Of a DNA stretch of 64,000 bases, positions 19,792 to 28,321 are shown piece after piece. The DNA lies in NCBI RefSeq assembly GCF_026586665.1, contig NZ_JAODIY010000008.1, positions 1-64,000 of the forward strand. Direction: 5' to 3'. The first letter of the stretch is position 1, and each line of letters opens with the position of its first letter. Below the pieces are notes generated by a model. The model was not told where the DNA came from, searched no databases, and worked only from the letters and a program-made list of their open reading frames with translations. The position numbers and the translations under genes were made by a program. This DNA comes from Halovenus rubra. Its GTDB lineage: Archaea > Halobacteriota > Halobacteria > Halobacteriales > Haloarculaceae.

Positions 19792-20406
19792 TCACTCGGT
19801 ATCAGGTGCTTCGTCGATGAGGATAACAGCTTCACCGTCAATGACAACATCGCTATTCTCGTTGTGAACCTGTGTCGTCAGGCGGAACTGACTGTTGCCG
19901 AGTTCCTCAACGATTTTACAGGAAGCAGTCAGTGTCGAGCCGATGCGGACAGGGTTGTGGAATTCGAGATCTTGTGAAAGGTAAACAACAAGCCCCGGAA
20001 TGCGTGCGAGTGCAGCACTGATGAGACCGCCAACAAGTGTGCCATGAGCGATGCGGCCCTGGAACCGCGTCTCCTCGGCGTACTCATCGTCGAGATGTAG
20101 CGGGTTCGTGTCGCCGCTCGCAGCGGCAAACTCCTGTACGTCGTCATCGGCGATTGTTTTCGTGAACTCAAACATGTCCCCGACTTCGATATCTTCCGGT
20201 GAGGAGGCTGTCGTATCGGCGTCCCACTCCGGAAGATCCTCGTCAGGTTCGATACGGTCTGTCGTCTCTACTGCTTCCGTACCGTCCGTTTCAAGCCCAA
20301 ACGCTGCAAGTGCCGCCCGGTTAGCCGCGACGACGCTCTCGAACATATGTACGGATGTATCTGTCCAGGTATCGAGAAATGCATTCTGCTGAGATTCTGA
20401 ACTCAT
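19792..20406 (-). CDS. phaJ: MaoC-like (R)-enoyl-CoA hydratase for PHA synthesis
   Basis: The 204-residue protein has an N-terminal helical region of about 75 residues, then a MaoC hot-dog domain with the hydratase signature ASGDTNPLHLDDEYA (catalytic Asp and His) and GRIAHGTLVGGLISA. R-specific hydratases of this kind turn enoyl-CoA from beta-oxidation into (R)-3-hydroxyacyl-CoA for polyhydroxyalkanoate (PHA) synthase. It is divergent from the phaR-phaE-phaC cluster, as commonly seen in haloarchaea, and its TATA box is at 20431-20439. The extra N-terminal part could serve granule attachment, which is inference. Confidence 0.85.
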   Translation of the reverse strand: MSSESQQNAFLDTWTDTSVHMFESVVAANRAALAAFGLETDGTEAVETTDRIEPDEDLPEWDADTTASSPEDIEVGDMFEFTKTIADDDVQEFAAASGDTNPLHLDDEYAEETRFQGRIAHGTLVGGLISAALARIPGLVVYLSQDLEFHNPVRIGSTLTASCKIVEELGNSQFRLTTQVHNENSDVVIDGEAVILIDEAPDTE

Positions 20407-20430
20407 TACACCACGTGCTAGGGGACATCC

Positions 20431-20439
20431 CTTTATAAA
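20431..20439 (-). promoter_or_regulatory. TATA box of phaJ
   Basis: TTTATAAAG on the minus strand lies 25 bases before the ATG at 20406. The 220 or so bases between it and the phaR promoter are AT-rich and free of genes, and are the natural place for regulation by PhaR. Confidence 0.55.
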
Positions 20440-20630
20440 CTTCGAGGCTAGTTATCGAACAGAATAATTATCTATTGAGAATGTCTGATTCTGTGACAGT
20501 ATCATATACCCCAAATAGCGTTTAAAACGGGCCAAAGAAGCAGTACGCACGTCACCGGCTACACAGAGGAGACCCAATCTGTTGGCTCGCCATTGTACAG
20601 CAAGACACCCGCAGCCGCCGGCTCCCAATG

Positions 20631-20636
20631 TTTATA
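20631..20636 (+). promoter_or_regulatory. TATA box of phaR
   Basis: TTTATA lies 25 bases before the ATG at 20662, the normal distance for a leaderless transcript. It supports 20662 over the longer in-frame start at 20593. Confidence 0.55.
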
Positions 20637-20661
20637 CGTCGAGCGAGGCAATTTTCGACCG

Positions 20662-20964
20662 ATGACAGACGACAGTGACGTGCCGACTGGTCCACAGGAT
20701 TTCTTCAAGATGTTCACCGAGACAAGCGAGCAGGCTGTCGAAACCCAGCAGGATCTGTTCAGACAGATGCTCGGTGCTGGGATGTCCGGTGGGATGGACA
20801 TGAATCAACTCGGTGCGATGAGCCAGACAGCCACGTTCAAAACCCGCGTCCAGAGTGGCGGTCGTATTTCTATTCCGGACGCCGAGCGAGAAGCACTGGA
20901 TATCGAAGAAGGGGACATTGTTCAGGCAGTTGTCGTCCCGGTCAAGCGTGACCGCGACGAGTGA
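20662..20964 (+). CDS. phaR: PHA-linked SpoVT/AbrB regulator PhaR
   Basis: The 100-residue protein has an N-terminal amphipathic, phasin-like stretch rich in Met, Gln and Phe (PQDFFKMFTETSEQAVETQQ) and a C-terminal SpoVT/AbrB domain (about residues 58-98) with FKTRVQSGGRISIPDAERE. This layout matches haloarchaeal PhaR, described in Haloferax mediterranei as both a granule-associated protein and a repressor of PHA genes. It lies in front of phaE and phaC. A separate phasin gene (phaP), which commonly follows phaR, is not present here, so the N-terminal stretch may do part of that job. Confidence 0.82.
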   Translation: MTDDSDVPTGPQDFFKMFTETSEQAVETQQDLFRQMLGAGMSGGMDMNQLGAMSQTATFKTRVQSGGRISIPDAEREALDIEEGDIVQAVVVPVKRDRDE

Positions 20965-21183
20965 GAACGGCTGTTCTGCCCACAGTTACGCCCAAACTGT
21001 AATAGAAGAGTGTCACACTACCACAGCCTGAGTGTCATAACTGCTGAGCCACAGCACCTCGCGTGTTGCCTTCTCCTGACGAACAAAAACAATCTGAGGA
21101 GCTGGTTGGATGTAAATGGTTACAAATGGTATATAATGAAAATCGCTGGAGTCTTGTGTTATGTCCACGTATAGAAGAGTACG

Positions 21184-21720
21184 ATGAGCGAACAGCAATC
21201 CCAGGATTGGGGACAGATGATGGAACAGATGAACGAGGCTATCGCTGAGTCCATCGAGCGGAATGTCGAGGCTCAGACGGCCATGATGGAGTCGTGGACC
21301 GGTGCTTTCGACGAGACGGGCCTCTCGGAAGACGAGATGGACGACGGTATCGACGGCTATCGTCAGGCCTACCAGGTATGGATGGACACCGCCGAAGAGA
21401 TGGTTGAACGAACCGAAGATGCCTTCGAAGGCGAGGATGTCAAGCCACAGGAGTTCCGTGACCTCTGGCTGCAGTCAGCAAACGAATCGTTCAAGGAGAT
21501 TATGTCGACAAGCGCCTTTGCCTCAGCGAACGGCGAACTCGTCGAGATACTGATGGAGGCCCAACAGGAGATGGACGAAGTCACGCAGGATAACCTCGCC
21601 CAGTTTGGGATGGCGACGCGAGACGACGTAGTCGAAGTCGGCGAGCGACTGGTCGAACTTGAACGCCGCCAGCACGCAGTCGAACAAAAGCTCGACCGCA
21701 TCCTCGAAGAACTCGAGTAA
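21184..21720 (+). CDS. phaE: PHA synthase subunit PhaE
   Basis: The 178-residue acidic, helical protein matches haloarchaeal PhaE, the non-catalytic subunit of class III PHA synthase. Visible features are many Met/Gln/Glu, the segment FRDLWLQSANESFKEIMSTS, the conserved-type GMATRDDVVEVGERLVELER, and a C-terminal coiled coil. It binds and activates PhaC. Three bases separate its stop from the phaC start. A 219-base gap separates it from phaR, holding a TATA-like ATGGTATATAATG (21127-21139), so it may have its own promoter. Confidence 0.88.
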   Translation: MSEQQSQDWGQMMEQMNEAIAESIERNVEAQTAMMESWTGAFDETGLSEDEMDDGIDGYRQAYQVWMDTAEEMVERTEDAFEGEDVKPQEFRDLWLQSANESFKEIMSTSAFASANGELVEILMEAQQEMDEVTQDNLAQFGMATRDDVVEVGERLVELERRQHAVEQKLDRILEELE

Positions 21721-21723
21721 CAC

Positions 21724-23019
21724 ATGCCTTTCAACCCATTCACCGCCGCGCTTGACGCCCAGTCCGCCACGGTCGAAGCGATGGCTGATGCCACGACAAA
21801 ATCGCAGATTGCTCCGGAGCGGGCTGTCGAGATGGAGACAATCGAAGTAGGCCAGACGCCCAGCGACGTTGTTTACGAAGAGAACAAGCTCGAACTACTC
21901 CACTACGAGTCACAGACCGAAGAGCAAAACGAAGTTCCGATTCTCGTTGTCTACGCGCTCATCAACAAACCGTACATTCTTGATTTGCAGCCCGAACGCA
22001 GCGTTATCCGCCAACTGCTCAATGCCGGCCACGATGTCTATATGATTGACTGGAACGAGCCCTCCCGGCTCGATCAGCATATCGGGCTTGATGACTATGT
22101 CAACCGCTACATCGACAACTGTGTTGATGTCGTCCGTGACCGCTCTGAGCAGGACGCAATCAACATCCTTGGCTACTGCATGGGCGGCACGATGACCACG
22201 ATGTACACCGCACTCAACGAGGAGAAAATAAACGCGCTTGGCCTGATGGCTGCAGGGCTGTGCTTCGAAAAGACAGGTGGTATTCTTGAAGAATGGGGCA
22301 GTGAGGAGTATTATGACCCAGAGTCTGTCGTCGATACCTACGGCAACGTTCCCGCAGAGTTCCTTGACACTGGATTTGCGCTGATGGACCCTGTCGATAA
22401 CTACGTCAGCAAATACATCACGCTCTACGAGAACATGGACAGTGATGCCTTCGTGGGTAATTTCTCGCGCATGGAGAAATGGCTCGACGAAGGAATTGAC
22501 CTCGCCGGAAAAGCTTACGTGGAGTTCATCGAAAAAATCTACCAGAACAACGAACTCTACCGCAACGAGCTTGAGGTCGGTGGCGAGACAGTTGATATCG
22601 AAGATATCACCGTCCCGATTCTCCAAATTCTCGGCGAATACGACCACCTCATTCCAACGAGCGCCTCCAAACCGTTCAATGAGGCCGTCGGCAGCGATGA
22701 TATCGAAACAATCGAATACCCCACCGGTCACATTGGTCTCTCCGTGTCGTCATCCTCTCACGAAGAAGTCTGGCCAGAGGTCTGTGACTGGTATCACCGC
22801 GTTTCCAACACCGACGAGACAACAGAGGATGTGGCAACGACCGACTCGACAGAAACGAATATTAAATCGGTCGATGGTATCGGCCCGACCTACGCCGAGC
22901 GGCTCCAAGACGCGAATATTGAAACTGCAGAAGACCTTGCCACCCACGATGCTAGCGAACTCGCTGCTATCGCGGAAACCACCGAGAACCGAGCGGCGGA
23001 ATGGCTCGACCAGTTGTAA
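21724..23019 (+). CDS. phaC: class III PHA synthase PhaC with C-terminal helix-hairpin-helix domain
   Basis: The 431-residue protein polymerises (R)-3-hydroxyacyl-CoA into PHA. Its alpha/beta-hydrolase core has the lipase-like box GYCMGG with catalytic Cys152, Asp307 in LGEYDHLIP and His336 in TGHIGLS. The N-terminal domain is short, as in class III enzymes. After residue 370 comes an acidic linker, then about 50 residues that read as a helix-hairpin-helix unit ([20 protein letters not shown]). HhH units often bind nucleic acid. Haloarchaeal PhaC proteins are known to have extended C termini; what this extension does is not settled. Confidence 0.93.
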   Translation: MPFNPFTAALDAQSATVEAMADATTKSQIAPERAVEMETIEVGQTPSDVVYEENKLELLHYESQTEEQNEVPILVVYALINKPYILDLQPERSVIRQLLNAGHDVYMIDWNEPSRLDQHIGLDDYVNRYIDNCVDVVRDRSEQDAINILGYCMGGTMTTMYTALNEEKINALGLMAAGLCFEKTGGILEEWGSEEYYDPESVVDTYGNVPAEFLDTGFALMDPVDNYVSKYITLYENMDSDAFVGNFSRMEKWLDEGIDLAGKAYVEFIEKIYQNNELYRNELEVGGETVDIEDITVPILQILGEYDHLIPTSASKPFNEAVGSDDIETIEYPTGHIGLSVSSSSHEEVWPEVCDWYHRVSNTDETTEDVATTDSTETNIKSVDGIGPTYAERLQDANIETAEDLATHDASELAAIAETTENRAAEWLDQL

Positions 23020-23020
23020 C

Positions 23021-23581
23021 TCAGGTCTCTCGTTTTTGTGTTTCCCACTCCTCACGGAGGAGTCCGTACTCAATCATGTCGCGGTGTTCGCCGTCAACGA
23101 ACATGAACTTGCGTCGCCGCCCTTCTTCAACGAAGCCAAGCGACGTAAGTAGACCGCGTGACGCCTCGTTGAAATCATAGGCGACAGCCCCCACTGCGGG
23201 CGTATTGTACTCCCGAAAGACATAGTCAACGAGCAGTGAAACCGCCTCTTTCCCGTAACCCTCCCCGTGAACCGCCGGAATAAGCCAGTAGCCGATTTCC
23301 GGACGCTTGTACTCCATATCACTTGCCCCGACCCAGCCAATACGTCGCACGTCGTCTTCCGCCGGGGCTGCCGGCCCGACATCGGCACGGTCTCGACAGA
23401 CCAAAAACTGGTCCGAACCGTCGTCTTCAGCTCCCGCAATCTGTTCTTGGCTCCGTACCGGGTTGCCCGTCGGATACCGGATAGCAGGGTTTGTAAACGT
23501 GCGCTGAATGAACGGAGTATCCTCTTGCTCGACTGTCCTGAACGTGAGCCGCTCACCTTCAAGAATACGTGCACCTGGCAT
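23021..23581 (-). CDS. GNAT acetyltransferase (RimJ/RimL type)
   Basis: The 186-residue protein follows the RimJ/RimL-like GNAT pattern: the opening GARILEGERLTFRTVEQED, the central IGYWLIPAVHGEGYGKEAV (acetyl-CoA pyrophosphate loop, VHGEGYGKEA) and a C-terminal FNEASRGLLTSLGFVEEGR. Members acetylate N-terminal amines or small amines. It converges on phaC, with one base between the stop codons, and has no evident functional link to it. Confidence 0.85.
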   Translation of the reverse strand: MPGARILEGERLTFRTVEQEDTPFIQRTFTNPAIRYPTGNPVRSQEQIAGAEDDGSDQFLVCRDRADVGPAAPAEDDVRRIGWVGASDMEYKRPEIGYWLIPAVHGEGYGKEAVSLLVDYVFREYNTPAVGAVAYDFNEASRGLLTSLGFVEEGRRRKFMFVDGEHRDMIEYGLLREEWETQKRET

Positions 23582-23697
23582 AGATACAGCAAGCCCAAGA
23601 GAGACAATACATGTTGTGGCTGAATATGACCAACATCAGTACTGGAATCTCAGAACAACAAAAGATTCAGGATGTGACCCCCCACAAATAGGGTACG

Positions 23698-24096
23698 ATG
23701 GACACGTGTCGCGAGTGTGATGCCCAGATACCCGACGGTGCGAACTTCTGTCAACAGTGTGGAGCACCGCAAAACGAGGCCGCCGCACAAGCGCTCCACC
23801 AGTACACCGAGCGCCACGCACAGGAACTCATCGAGACAAACGAGGTTGCGGGTAACAGCAGTGGCAAGTTGTCCGAGCGTCTGGGCTACGCGCTGGGCTG
23901 GATACTCGTCGTTGCTGGACTCGCAGTGGCTCCCAATCCTGCGAGTGGCTTTTTTGTCTTTGGCGGCGTTGTCGCGTTGCCACCAATCCGTCGCCTTCTT
24001 GGGAGACAACTCGGCTACACTCCAAGGATGTCACAGATGTTGCTCATCTCGCTAACCAGCAGTGTGATTGGCGTCGGGTTGTTCGTGCTGGCGTAG
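23698..24096 (+). CDS. zinc-ribbon membrane protein
   Basis: The 132-residue protein starts with a one-domain zinc ribbon, CRECDAQIPDGANFCQQCG (Cys-x2-Cys, then Cys-x2-Cys). A helix with QALHQYTERHAQELIE follows, then two or three hydrophobic segments in the C-terminal half. Haloarchaea have many such zinc-ribbon/membrane proteins of unknown role. The start codon follows a GC-poor stretch with no obvious Shine-Dalgarno. Confidence 0.75.
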   Translation: MDTCRECDAQIPDGANFCQQCGAPQNEAAAQALHQYTERHAQELIETNEVAGNSSGKLSERLGYALGWILVVAGLAVAPNPASGFFVFGGVVALPPIRRLLGRQLGYTPRMSQMLLISLTSSVIGVGLFVLA

Positions 24097-24160
24097 AGGT
24101 ACCAGCAGGTTGACTACTGTCTGACGAGTGTTTTTCAGGATAGACTGATTGCAGTCATGC

Positions 24161-24475
24161 ATGGCAACAAGCAAGCAACAAGGCATCCTGTCAGGGCGGG
24201 ACTGGAGTCGGAGCGCGCTCGTTCGGGCAGTCCTCTTTGTCATCGCCTCGACCATCGCACTGACCGCAAGTTTTCTTGGCGTCGTCGGCCTGCTTACCGG
24301 CGAGGTAACTGGGCTTAATAGCCGACTACCACTGTACGTGTTGGTGATGGCGCTTGCATTCGTCACCGCTATCTTAATTCAGCGAGAGAATCCCGTCCTT
24401 TCGGCGAAAGACGAGTGTTCCGACCGTCTGTCGGAACCGAGGACTGAGCAGGGCGGGATTCTCTCGCTGAATTAA
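24161..24475 (+). CDS. small two-helix membrane protein with element-derived C terminus
   Basis: The first 69 or so residues (MATSKQQGILSGRDWSRSAL...) hold two hydrophobic segments, the normal pattern of a small haloarchaeal membrane protein of unknown role. From position 24369 on, the reading frame runs into the palindromic element (24369-24480), so the last third or so (about 35 residues, from ILIQRENPVLS) is encoded by the element. The original C terminus is lost or altered. The protein may still be expressed, since both membrane segments are kept. Confidence 0.55.
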   Translation: MATSKQQGILSGRDWSRSALVRAVLFVIASTIALTASFLGVVGLLTGEVTGLNSRLPLYVLVMALAFVTAILIQRENPVLSAKDECSDRLSEPRTEQGGILSLN

Positions 24476-24480
24476 GATAG
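24369..24480. mobile_element. 112-bp element with perfect 27-bp terminal inverted repeats
   Basis: Bases 24369-24395 and 24454-24480 are exact reverse complements over 27 bases (arm CTATCTTAATTCAGCGAGAG...), around a 58-base core with smaller hairpins such as GTTCCGACcgtcTGTCGGAAC. It encodes nothing by itself. One arm recurs with a single change at 104-130. The form resembles a non-autonomous miniature element; short palindrome-ended derivatives of IS200/IS605-type elements are known in haloarchaea, but the parent is not visible here. Both flanking genes are broken at its edges. Confidence 0.7.
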
Positions 24481-24569
24481 TCTTCGGCCATCTCATCATA
24501 CGCGTCGCGGACGGCGCGGCGTTCGTTCACAGTGGCTGTTTTGGGAGCCAAAATTAAATCTGCTGTCAT
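24481..24569 (-). pseudogene. N-terminal remnant of a probable SAM-dependent methyltransferase
   Basis: On the minus strand an ATG at 24569 opens a frame with TVNERRAVRDAYDEMAEDY, which resembles the first helix of haloarchaeal class I methyltransferases (the RxxYDxxAxxY pattern). After about 30 codons the frame enters the palindromic element and ends inside it. It lies 11 bases after the Taw2-like gene stop on the same strand, so it was probably a second gene of that operon before the insertion or deletion. The family assignment rests on one short motif. Confidence 0.4.
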
Positions 24570-24580
24570 CCACCGTTTAG

Positions 24581-25612
24581 TCAGGCGACCACGGCGTCGA
24601 CAACGACATGGGAAACACCTTCGCTGTATCCCTTTATCTCTCGCAGAGCGTAATCTTCGACCTGCCGGTCAGTTCGCTTGGCGGCCGTGTGGAGACGGTC
24701 GACGGGGCGGTCTGGAATCGCTGCCTCAGGCGTGGCCGCGTGCATGTGAACTGTCCCGCCAGACTCCAGTGCGGTCAGCCCACTATCGAGGTACTCGTAG
24801 GCGTCGTAGTACCCCATAACGACCCGTTCAAACACGAACTGGCTGTTGGCTTTTTCGACCCCACGAGCGACGACATCCCGACAGTCTGCCCGGTATGTCT
24901 CAACAGCCGCCTGAACACCGTTATTGACGACGTTCTCGACGAGGTACTGAAACGAGGTCGGGTTGTGCTCAACGGCAGTCACTTGTGCACCACCCCGGGC
25001 CATCGGGAGGGTAAAATACCCGATGCCAGCGAACATATCAAGCACGCGCTCGCCGTCAGTGACAACTTCGCCCATGTGTGCGCGTTCGGCTTTGTTTCCC
25101 GGCGAGAACATGACCTCTGCAAGGTCGAGGGCGTAGGTTGTCCCGTGTTCACGGTGAACTGTTTCGGTATCGCCAACCCCGGCAACGACGTCGACAGACG
25201 GTTCCCGGTGTTGCCCAGAAATTCCCTCTCGTGCAAGGACCGTATCCGCATGCCCGTGCATCGCCAGCAGGGCTTTACCTACCTCACCGGGACGTGGTAC
25301 GTCAGCGAGGTCGACCAAAATGACACTGCCGATGACAGCCCACGACCCCGGTGCGTCATCGATTTCACTCTCGTTCCAGCCCCGCTTGCGCAGGTGATCA
25401 GCCAGTGTCTGGAGCCGCTGTTCCCCGCGTTGTTCGACGACTTCGAGTACAGCCGTCTGTTGGGGTGGTTCAGTGATTGGAATCGAAACGGTACCGTCTT
25501 CGAATGCTGCGATATGGCGACTGTCGTCGTAGACACCTTCAGACTTGAGCGAGGCGAGTGCTATCTGTGTCTCGGTCTCTTCGACGACGGCCGCGAGTGA
25601 CTGCTCACTCAT
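24581..25612 (-). CDS. class I SAM-dependent tRNA enzyme, Taw2-like (Trm5 superfamily)
   Basis: The 343-residue protein belongs to the Trm5/Taw2 superfamily acting at tRNA-Phe G37. The SAM site is MFSPGNKAERAHMG followed by VLDMFAGIGYFTLPMA. Trm5 normally has an N-(L)-P-P-like motif at the catalytic strand; here the strand reads ERVVMGYYDAYEYL, as in Taw2, which transfers the aminocarboxypropyl group in wyosine synthesis. I therefore prefer Taw2, with Trm5b as the alternative. The start at 25612 was chosen because the TATA box at 25641-25648 leaves no room for the upstream ATG at 25636. Confidence 0.75.
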   Translation of the reverse strand: MSEQSLAAVVEETETQIALASLKSEGVYDDSRHIAAFEDGTVSIPITEPPQQTAVLEVVEQRGEQRLQTLADHLRKRGWNESEIDDAPGSWAVIGSVILVDLADVPRPGEVGKALLAMHGHADTVLAREGISGQHREPSVDVVAGVGDTETVHREHGTTYALDLAEVMFSPGNKAERAHMGEVVTDGERVLDMFAGIGYFTLPMARGGAQVTAVEHNPTSFQYLVENVVNNGVQAAVETYRADCRDVVARGVEKANSQFVFERVVMGYYDAYEYLDSGLTALESGGTVHMHAATPEAAIPDRPVDRLHTAAKRTDRQVEDYALREIKGYSEGVSHVVVDAVVA

Positions 25613-25640
25613 TCCCGTCGCGGTGTCGGAGTGCAACGGC

Positions 25641-25648
25641 TATATATC
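25641..25648 (-). promoter_or_regulatory. TATA box of the Taw2-like gene
   Basis: GATATATA on the minus strand lies 29 bases before the chosen ATG at 25612 and only five bases before the alternative ATG at 25636. It supports the shorter protein. Confidence 0.5.
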
Positions 25649-25666
25649 CTCTCTTCGGGGCACCAG

Positions 25667-26080
25667 TCACTCGTCGGAAGTGTCTTCGCCTGTAACGACA
25701 ACTGGCCTGTCCGTGTTGAGGATGACTTTCTGCGTGACGCTGCCAAAGAGCGCCTTGCCTGCCGGAGAGCGCTTCCGACCGCCCAGAACAATGGAGTCAA
25801 CGTCGTACTCCTTGGCGTTGCGAATGATATTGTCGACAGCCTCCAAGCTATCTTCGAGAATCGTGACTTCGACCCCGGCATCTTCGAGGTGTTCACGCGC
25901 TCGCCTGACCGAGCTGACCCGCGTTACGGACCGCGGAACGTCTCCCTCCGAATCATCAGTGAAGACAAACAGAATAATTGCTTCGACTTCTTCAGCCGAT
26001 TTCGGAAGTGAGCTTACGTAGTCCGCCTGTGCCAGTGCCCGTGATTCGCTGTCGTCAACCGGTAGCAGTACGCGATGCAT
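25667..26080 (-). CDS. universal stress protein (UspA family)
   Basis: The 137-residue UspA protein begins MHRVLLPVDDSESRALAQA and has the nucleotide-loop region DSIVLGGRKRSPAGKALFGS and a following VTQKVILNTDRPVVV. The G-x2-G-x9-G(S/T) ATP motif is present in modified form (GGRKRSPAGKALFGS), so ATP binding is possible. The start at 26080 was chosen because the product then begins directly with the first UspA strand; the ATG at 26098 would add six non-conserved residues. Confidence 0.85.
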   Translation of the reverse strand: MHRVLLPVDDSESRALAQADYVSSLPKSAEEVEAIILFVFTDDSEGDVPRSVTRVSSVRRAREHLEDAGVEVTILEDSLEAVDNIIRNAKEYDVDSIVLGGRKRSPAGKALFGSVTQKVILNTDRPVVVTGEDTSDE

Positions 26081-26261
26081 ACCACCTCTTGGGAACAATT
26101 GCCAATAAAACCAGTGCGTCTTCCTACTGGATGGGCATCAATGAGGCGCTGCTATCGATACTCCGACAAACCAACCAGCTGTGTCCGTATCGCCGGTGTA
26201 CTAACGCCACACATTCTCTATCGAGGAGAATGTTTTTCTTTTCTGTCCTCCCAAATCCGAT

Positions 26262-26792
26262 ATGAACATCCGCCGTGGGGACCCATCGGACAGCGAACGA
26301 ATCCGGCGGGTGTCAGCCCGGTCCTGTCGTCTAGCGTACGAGGAGATTCTCGACGACAAGACGCTCATCGAAACGATAGAAGACCCCGAGATGACCGAGA
26401 CCATTCGGGAGTGGCTCGACGAAACGCACGACGACGACCGCGTCATCTATCTTGTGGCCTGTGGCGATGGGGAGATATGGGGCTTCGCACAAGTGTTGAC
26501 CGGCGAGCGAGCACCCGGGCGGGTCGACGACGAGGAGGCGTACCTGAAATCGCTGTACGTCCATCCCGACCGCTGGGGGAGTGGCGTGGGAAGCGAGTTG
26601 CTGTCGACAGCCATCGACCGACTCTCCGACAGGATAACCAGGCTCTCGCTGGATGTCCTCGTCGACAACGATATCGGTCGGAGATTCTACGAGAAACACG
26701 GCTTCAAGCAGGTCGGTACTGGCGGGTACGAGGTCAGCGGTGTCCGTTACGACACCGTCATCTACGAGAAGTCACTCGTCGGTCGCCCGTGA
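26262..26792 (+). CDS. GNAT acetyltransferase
   Basis: The 176-residue protein is a GNAT N-acetyltransferase: the opening MNIRRGDPSDSERIRRVSAR, the central KSLYVHPDRWGSGVGSELL (acetyl-CoA loop, RWGSGVGS) and the C-terminal VDNDIGRRFYEKHGFKQVG. The substrate is not predictable. Its last 21 bases overlap the 3' end of the convergent erythromycin-esterase-like gene. Confidence 0.88.
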   Translation: MNIRRGDPSDSERIRRVSARSCRLAYEEILDDKTLIETIEDPEMTETIREWLDETHDDDRVIYLVACGDGEIWGFAQVLTGERAPGRVDDEEAYLKSLYVHPDRWGSGVGSELLSTAIDRLSDRITRLSLDVLVDNDIGRRFYEKHGFKQVGTGGYEVSGVRYDTVIYEKSLVGRP

Positions 26793-28085
26793 GGTGACCA
26801 TCGACAGTGGTTCTGCCGCCTCTATCTCCGGAACGAAGAACAGCCCGTCGAACTCCCAGGTGAAATCGACGCGGTAGTCTGATTCGAGTCCAGTCTTTAT
26901 CTCGGGGTCGTACGTCGGCCCAAATGCGCGTGTCTGTGCGTCTTCGAGCCACTCGGTGAGGTCGTCTCCCTCTGTAACAGCGCTCAGGTCGAGATACTGT
27001 GGCTCGGAGAACAGCTCGAACAGCGCGCCAACCAGCGTGTCCGTCGCTGGCGCACGAAGCTCTTTGGCTGGAAACTCGACCGAGGCGTCCCGCGTGTCGA
27101 CGGTTCGGACGGTCCCACGCCCGAACTCAATCCCAAACGCACAGTACTCGTCTCCGAAGCGCTGGTCGAGATGGTAGCCAAGCGGCCCGCAATCCGGCGG
27201 GTCCTCGGGGTGTGCATTCCCCTTCTGGAGGTGGCCGTTTGCCGCCCAGATTGCGAGACGGTCGCTCTCTTCGAACTCCCGTATCCACGCGACGTTCTCA
27301 GCCATGTACTCGTCGCGCCGCCAGCCGTACTCGTGGCCATATCCAGCTTCGAGGACGACCGCCGCTAACTCGGTCGCCTGTTCGAGCAACTGGACGTGCT
27401 GTGACGCCATCCGGTAAGCACGCTTGTCGGTCGCCTCGACGTACTCGTCTTTGCGAGCGTCGAATCTGTCGCCGAGGTCCTCAACCAGTTCTTCTACCGT
27501 ATCAATCCGGTTCCGGACTTCCTCCTCGGAGGCGTCCTGCTCGCCGTCGCGGTTAGTGGGCTTGATGCCCTTGCGGGCAACGTCGAGTGCACCCCCAATC
27601 TCGTCGCCGAATGCCGGGTCGACCTGTTCGAGGAACCCACCGAGTTCGGCTGCCGGGGCCTTCGTCGATTGCACATCGAACCCGTAGAACCGGATGCGGT
27701 CCGCCATCGGTCGACCGTCGTTGAACTCTCGCATCCACTCGATGAGCGATTTGACCGCGTCTGTCTGCCATACCCAGAACTCAAGCGCTTCAAGTGCGCT
27801 TTCGGCGTCGCCTTCGCCGTGAACGACGTACTCGTTGATTGGGAGTGCCTCTGCCAGGTGGGTCTCAATCCCGAACAGCCTGAAGTCGTGTTCGGTGACG
27901 AGTCTGGCGAACAGCCGGTGTTTGAGCGTGTAACAGTCTCTGAGTCCGTGGCCGGCTTCGCCAAGACCGATAATACTCGCCTCGCTAACCTGGTCGTCGA
28001 TAACAGCCAGGTCCCTCGTGTCGCCAGTGAATTCGGTGGTGTCGATTGAGTCGTCTATACTAACAGGCAATGCGTGTCGTGACAT
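26772..28085 (-). CDS. erythromycin esterase family protein
   Basis: The 437-residue protein matches the erythromycin esterase/succinoglycan biosynthesis family. It shows the early SIIGLGEAGHGLRDCYTLKH (GE..HG motif), FGIETHLAEALPINEYV, IRFYGFDVQ, and the late WAANGHLQKG. The conserved His and Glu residues of the proposed active site are present. In bacteria some members hydrolyse macrolide lactones; a haloarchaeon has no evident need for this, so the real substrate is open. Confidence 0.85.
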   Translation of the reverse strand: MSRHALPVSIDDSIDTTEFTGDTRDLAVIDDQVSEASIIGLGEAGHGLRDCYTLKHRLFARLVTEHDFRLFGIETHLAEALPINEYVVHGEGDAESALEALEFWVWQTDAVKSLIEWMREFNDGRPMADRIRFYGFDVQSTKAPAAELGGFLEQVDPAFGDEIGGALDVARKGIKPTNRDGEQDASEEEVRNRIDTVEELVEDLGDRFDARKDEYVEATDKRAYRMASQHVQLLEQATELAAVVLEAGYGHEYGWRRDEYMAENVAWIREFEESDRLAIWAANGHLQKGNAHPEDPPDCGPLGYHLDQRFGDEYCAFGIEFGRGTVRTVDTRDASVEFPAKELRAPATDTLVGALFELFSEPQYLDLSAVTEGDDLTEWLEDAQTRAFGPTYDPEIKTGLESDYRVDFTWEFDGLFFVPEIEAAEPLSMVTSRATDE

Positions 28086-28321
28086 GTGTTGTCCTCGTGT
28101 GTATCGTCGGACGGTCGGTTATCGATGCGTCGTACCGGACGGTGGGCCAGGGAAATCCAGCCACGAGGATTATCGAATCTGTTTCATGATCGAAGACAGG
28201 TGCGCCGAGAGTCGTCACACCGATGACAGTGCAGTCGATTACCACACTATTAGAGCTTTTCAAAGGAAAACGGCTCGTGCGCGTACGGCGAAAAGAAACC
28301 AGTCAAGCCTGCAAGGAGTAG

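Noticed and set aside
24149-24160. Earlier TTG start for the two-helix membrane protein
   Set aside because: The ATG at 24161 opens the conserved-looking part, and TTG starts are rare here.
24608-25600. 330-codon open frame on the plus strand
   Set aside because: It is antisense to the Taw2-like gene, which has clear SAM motifs and a fitting promoter.
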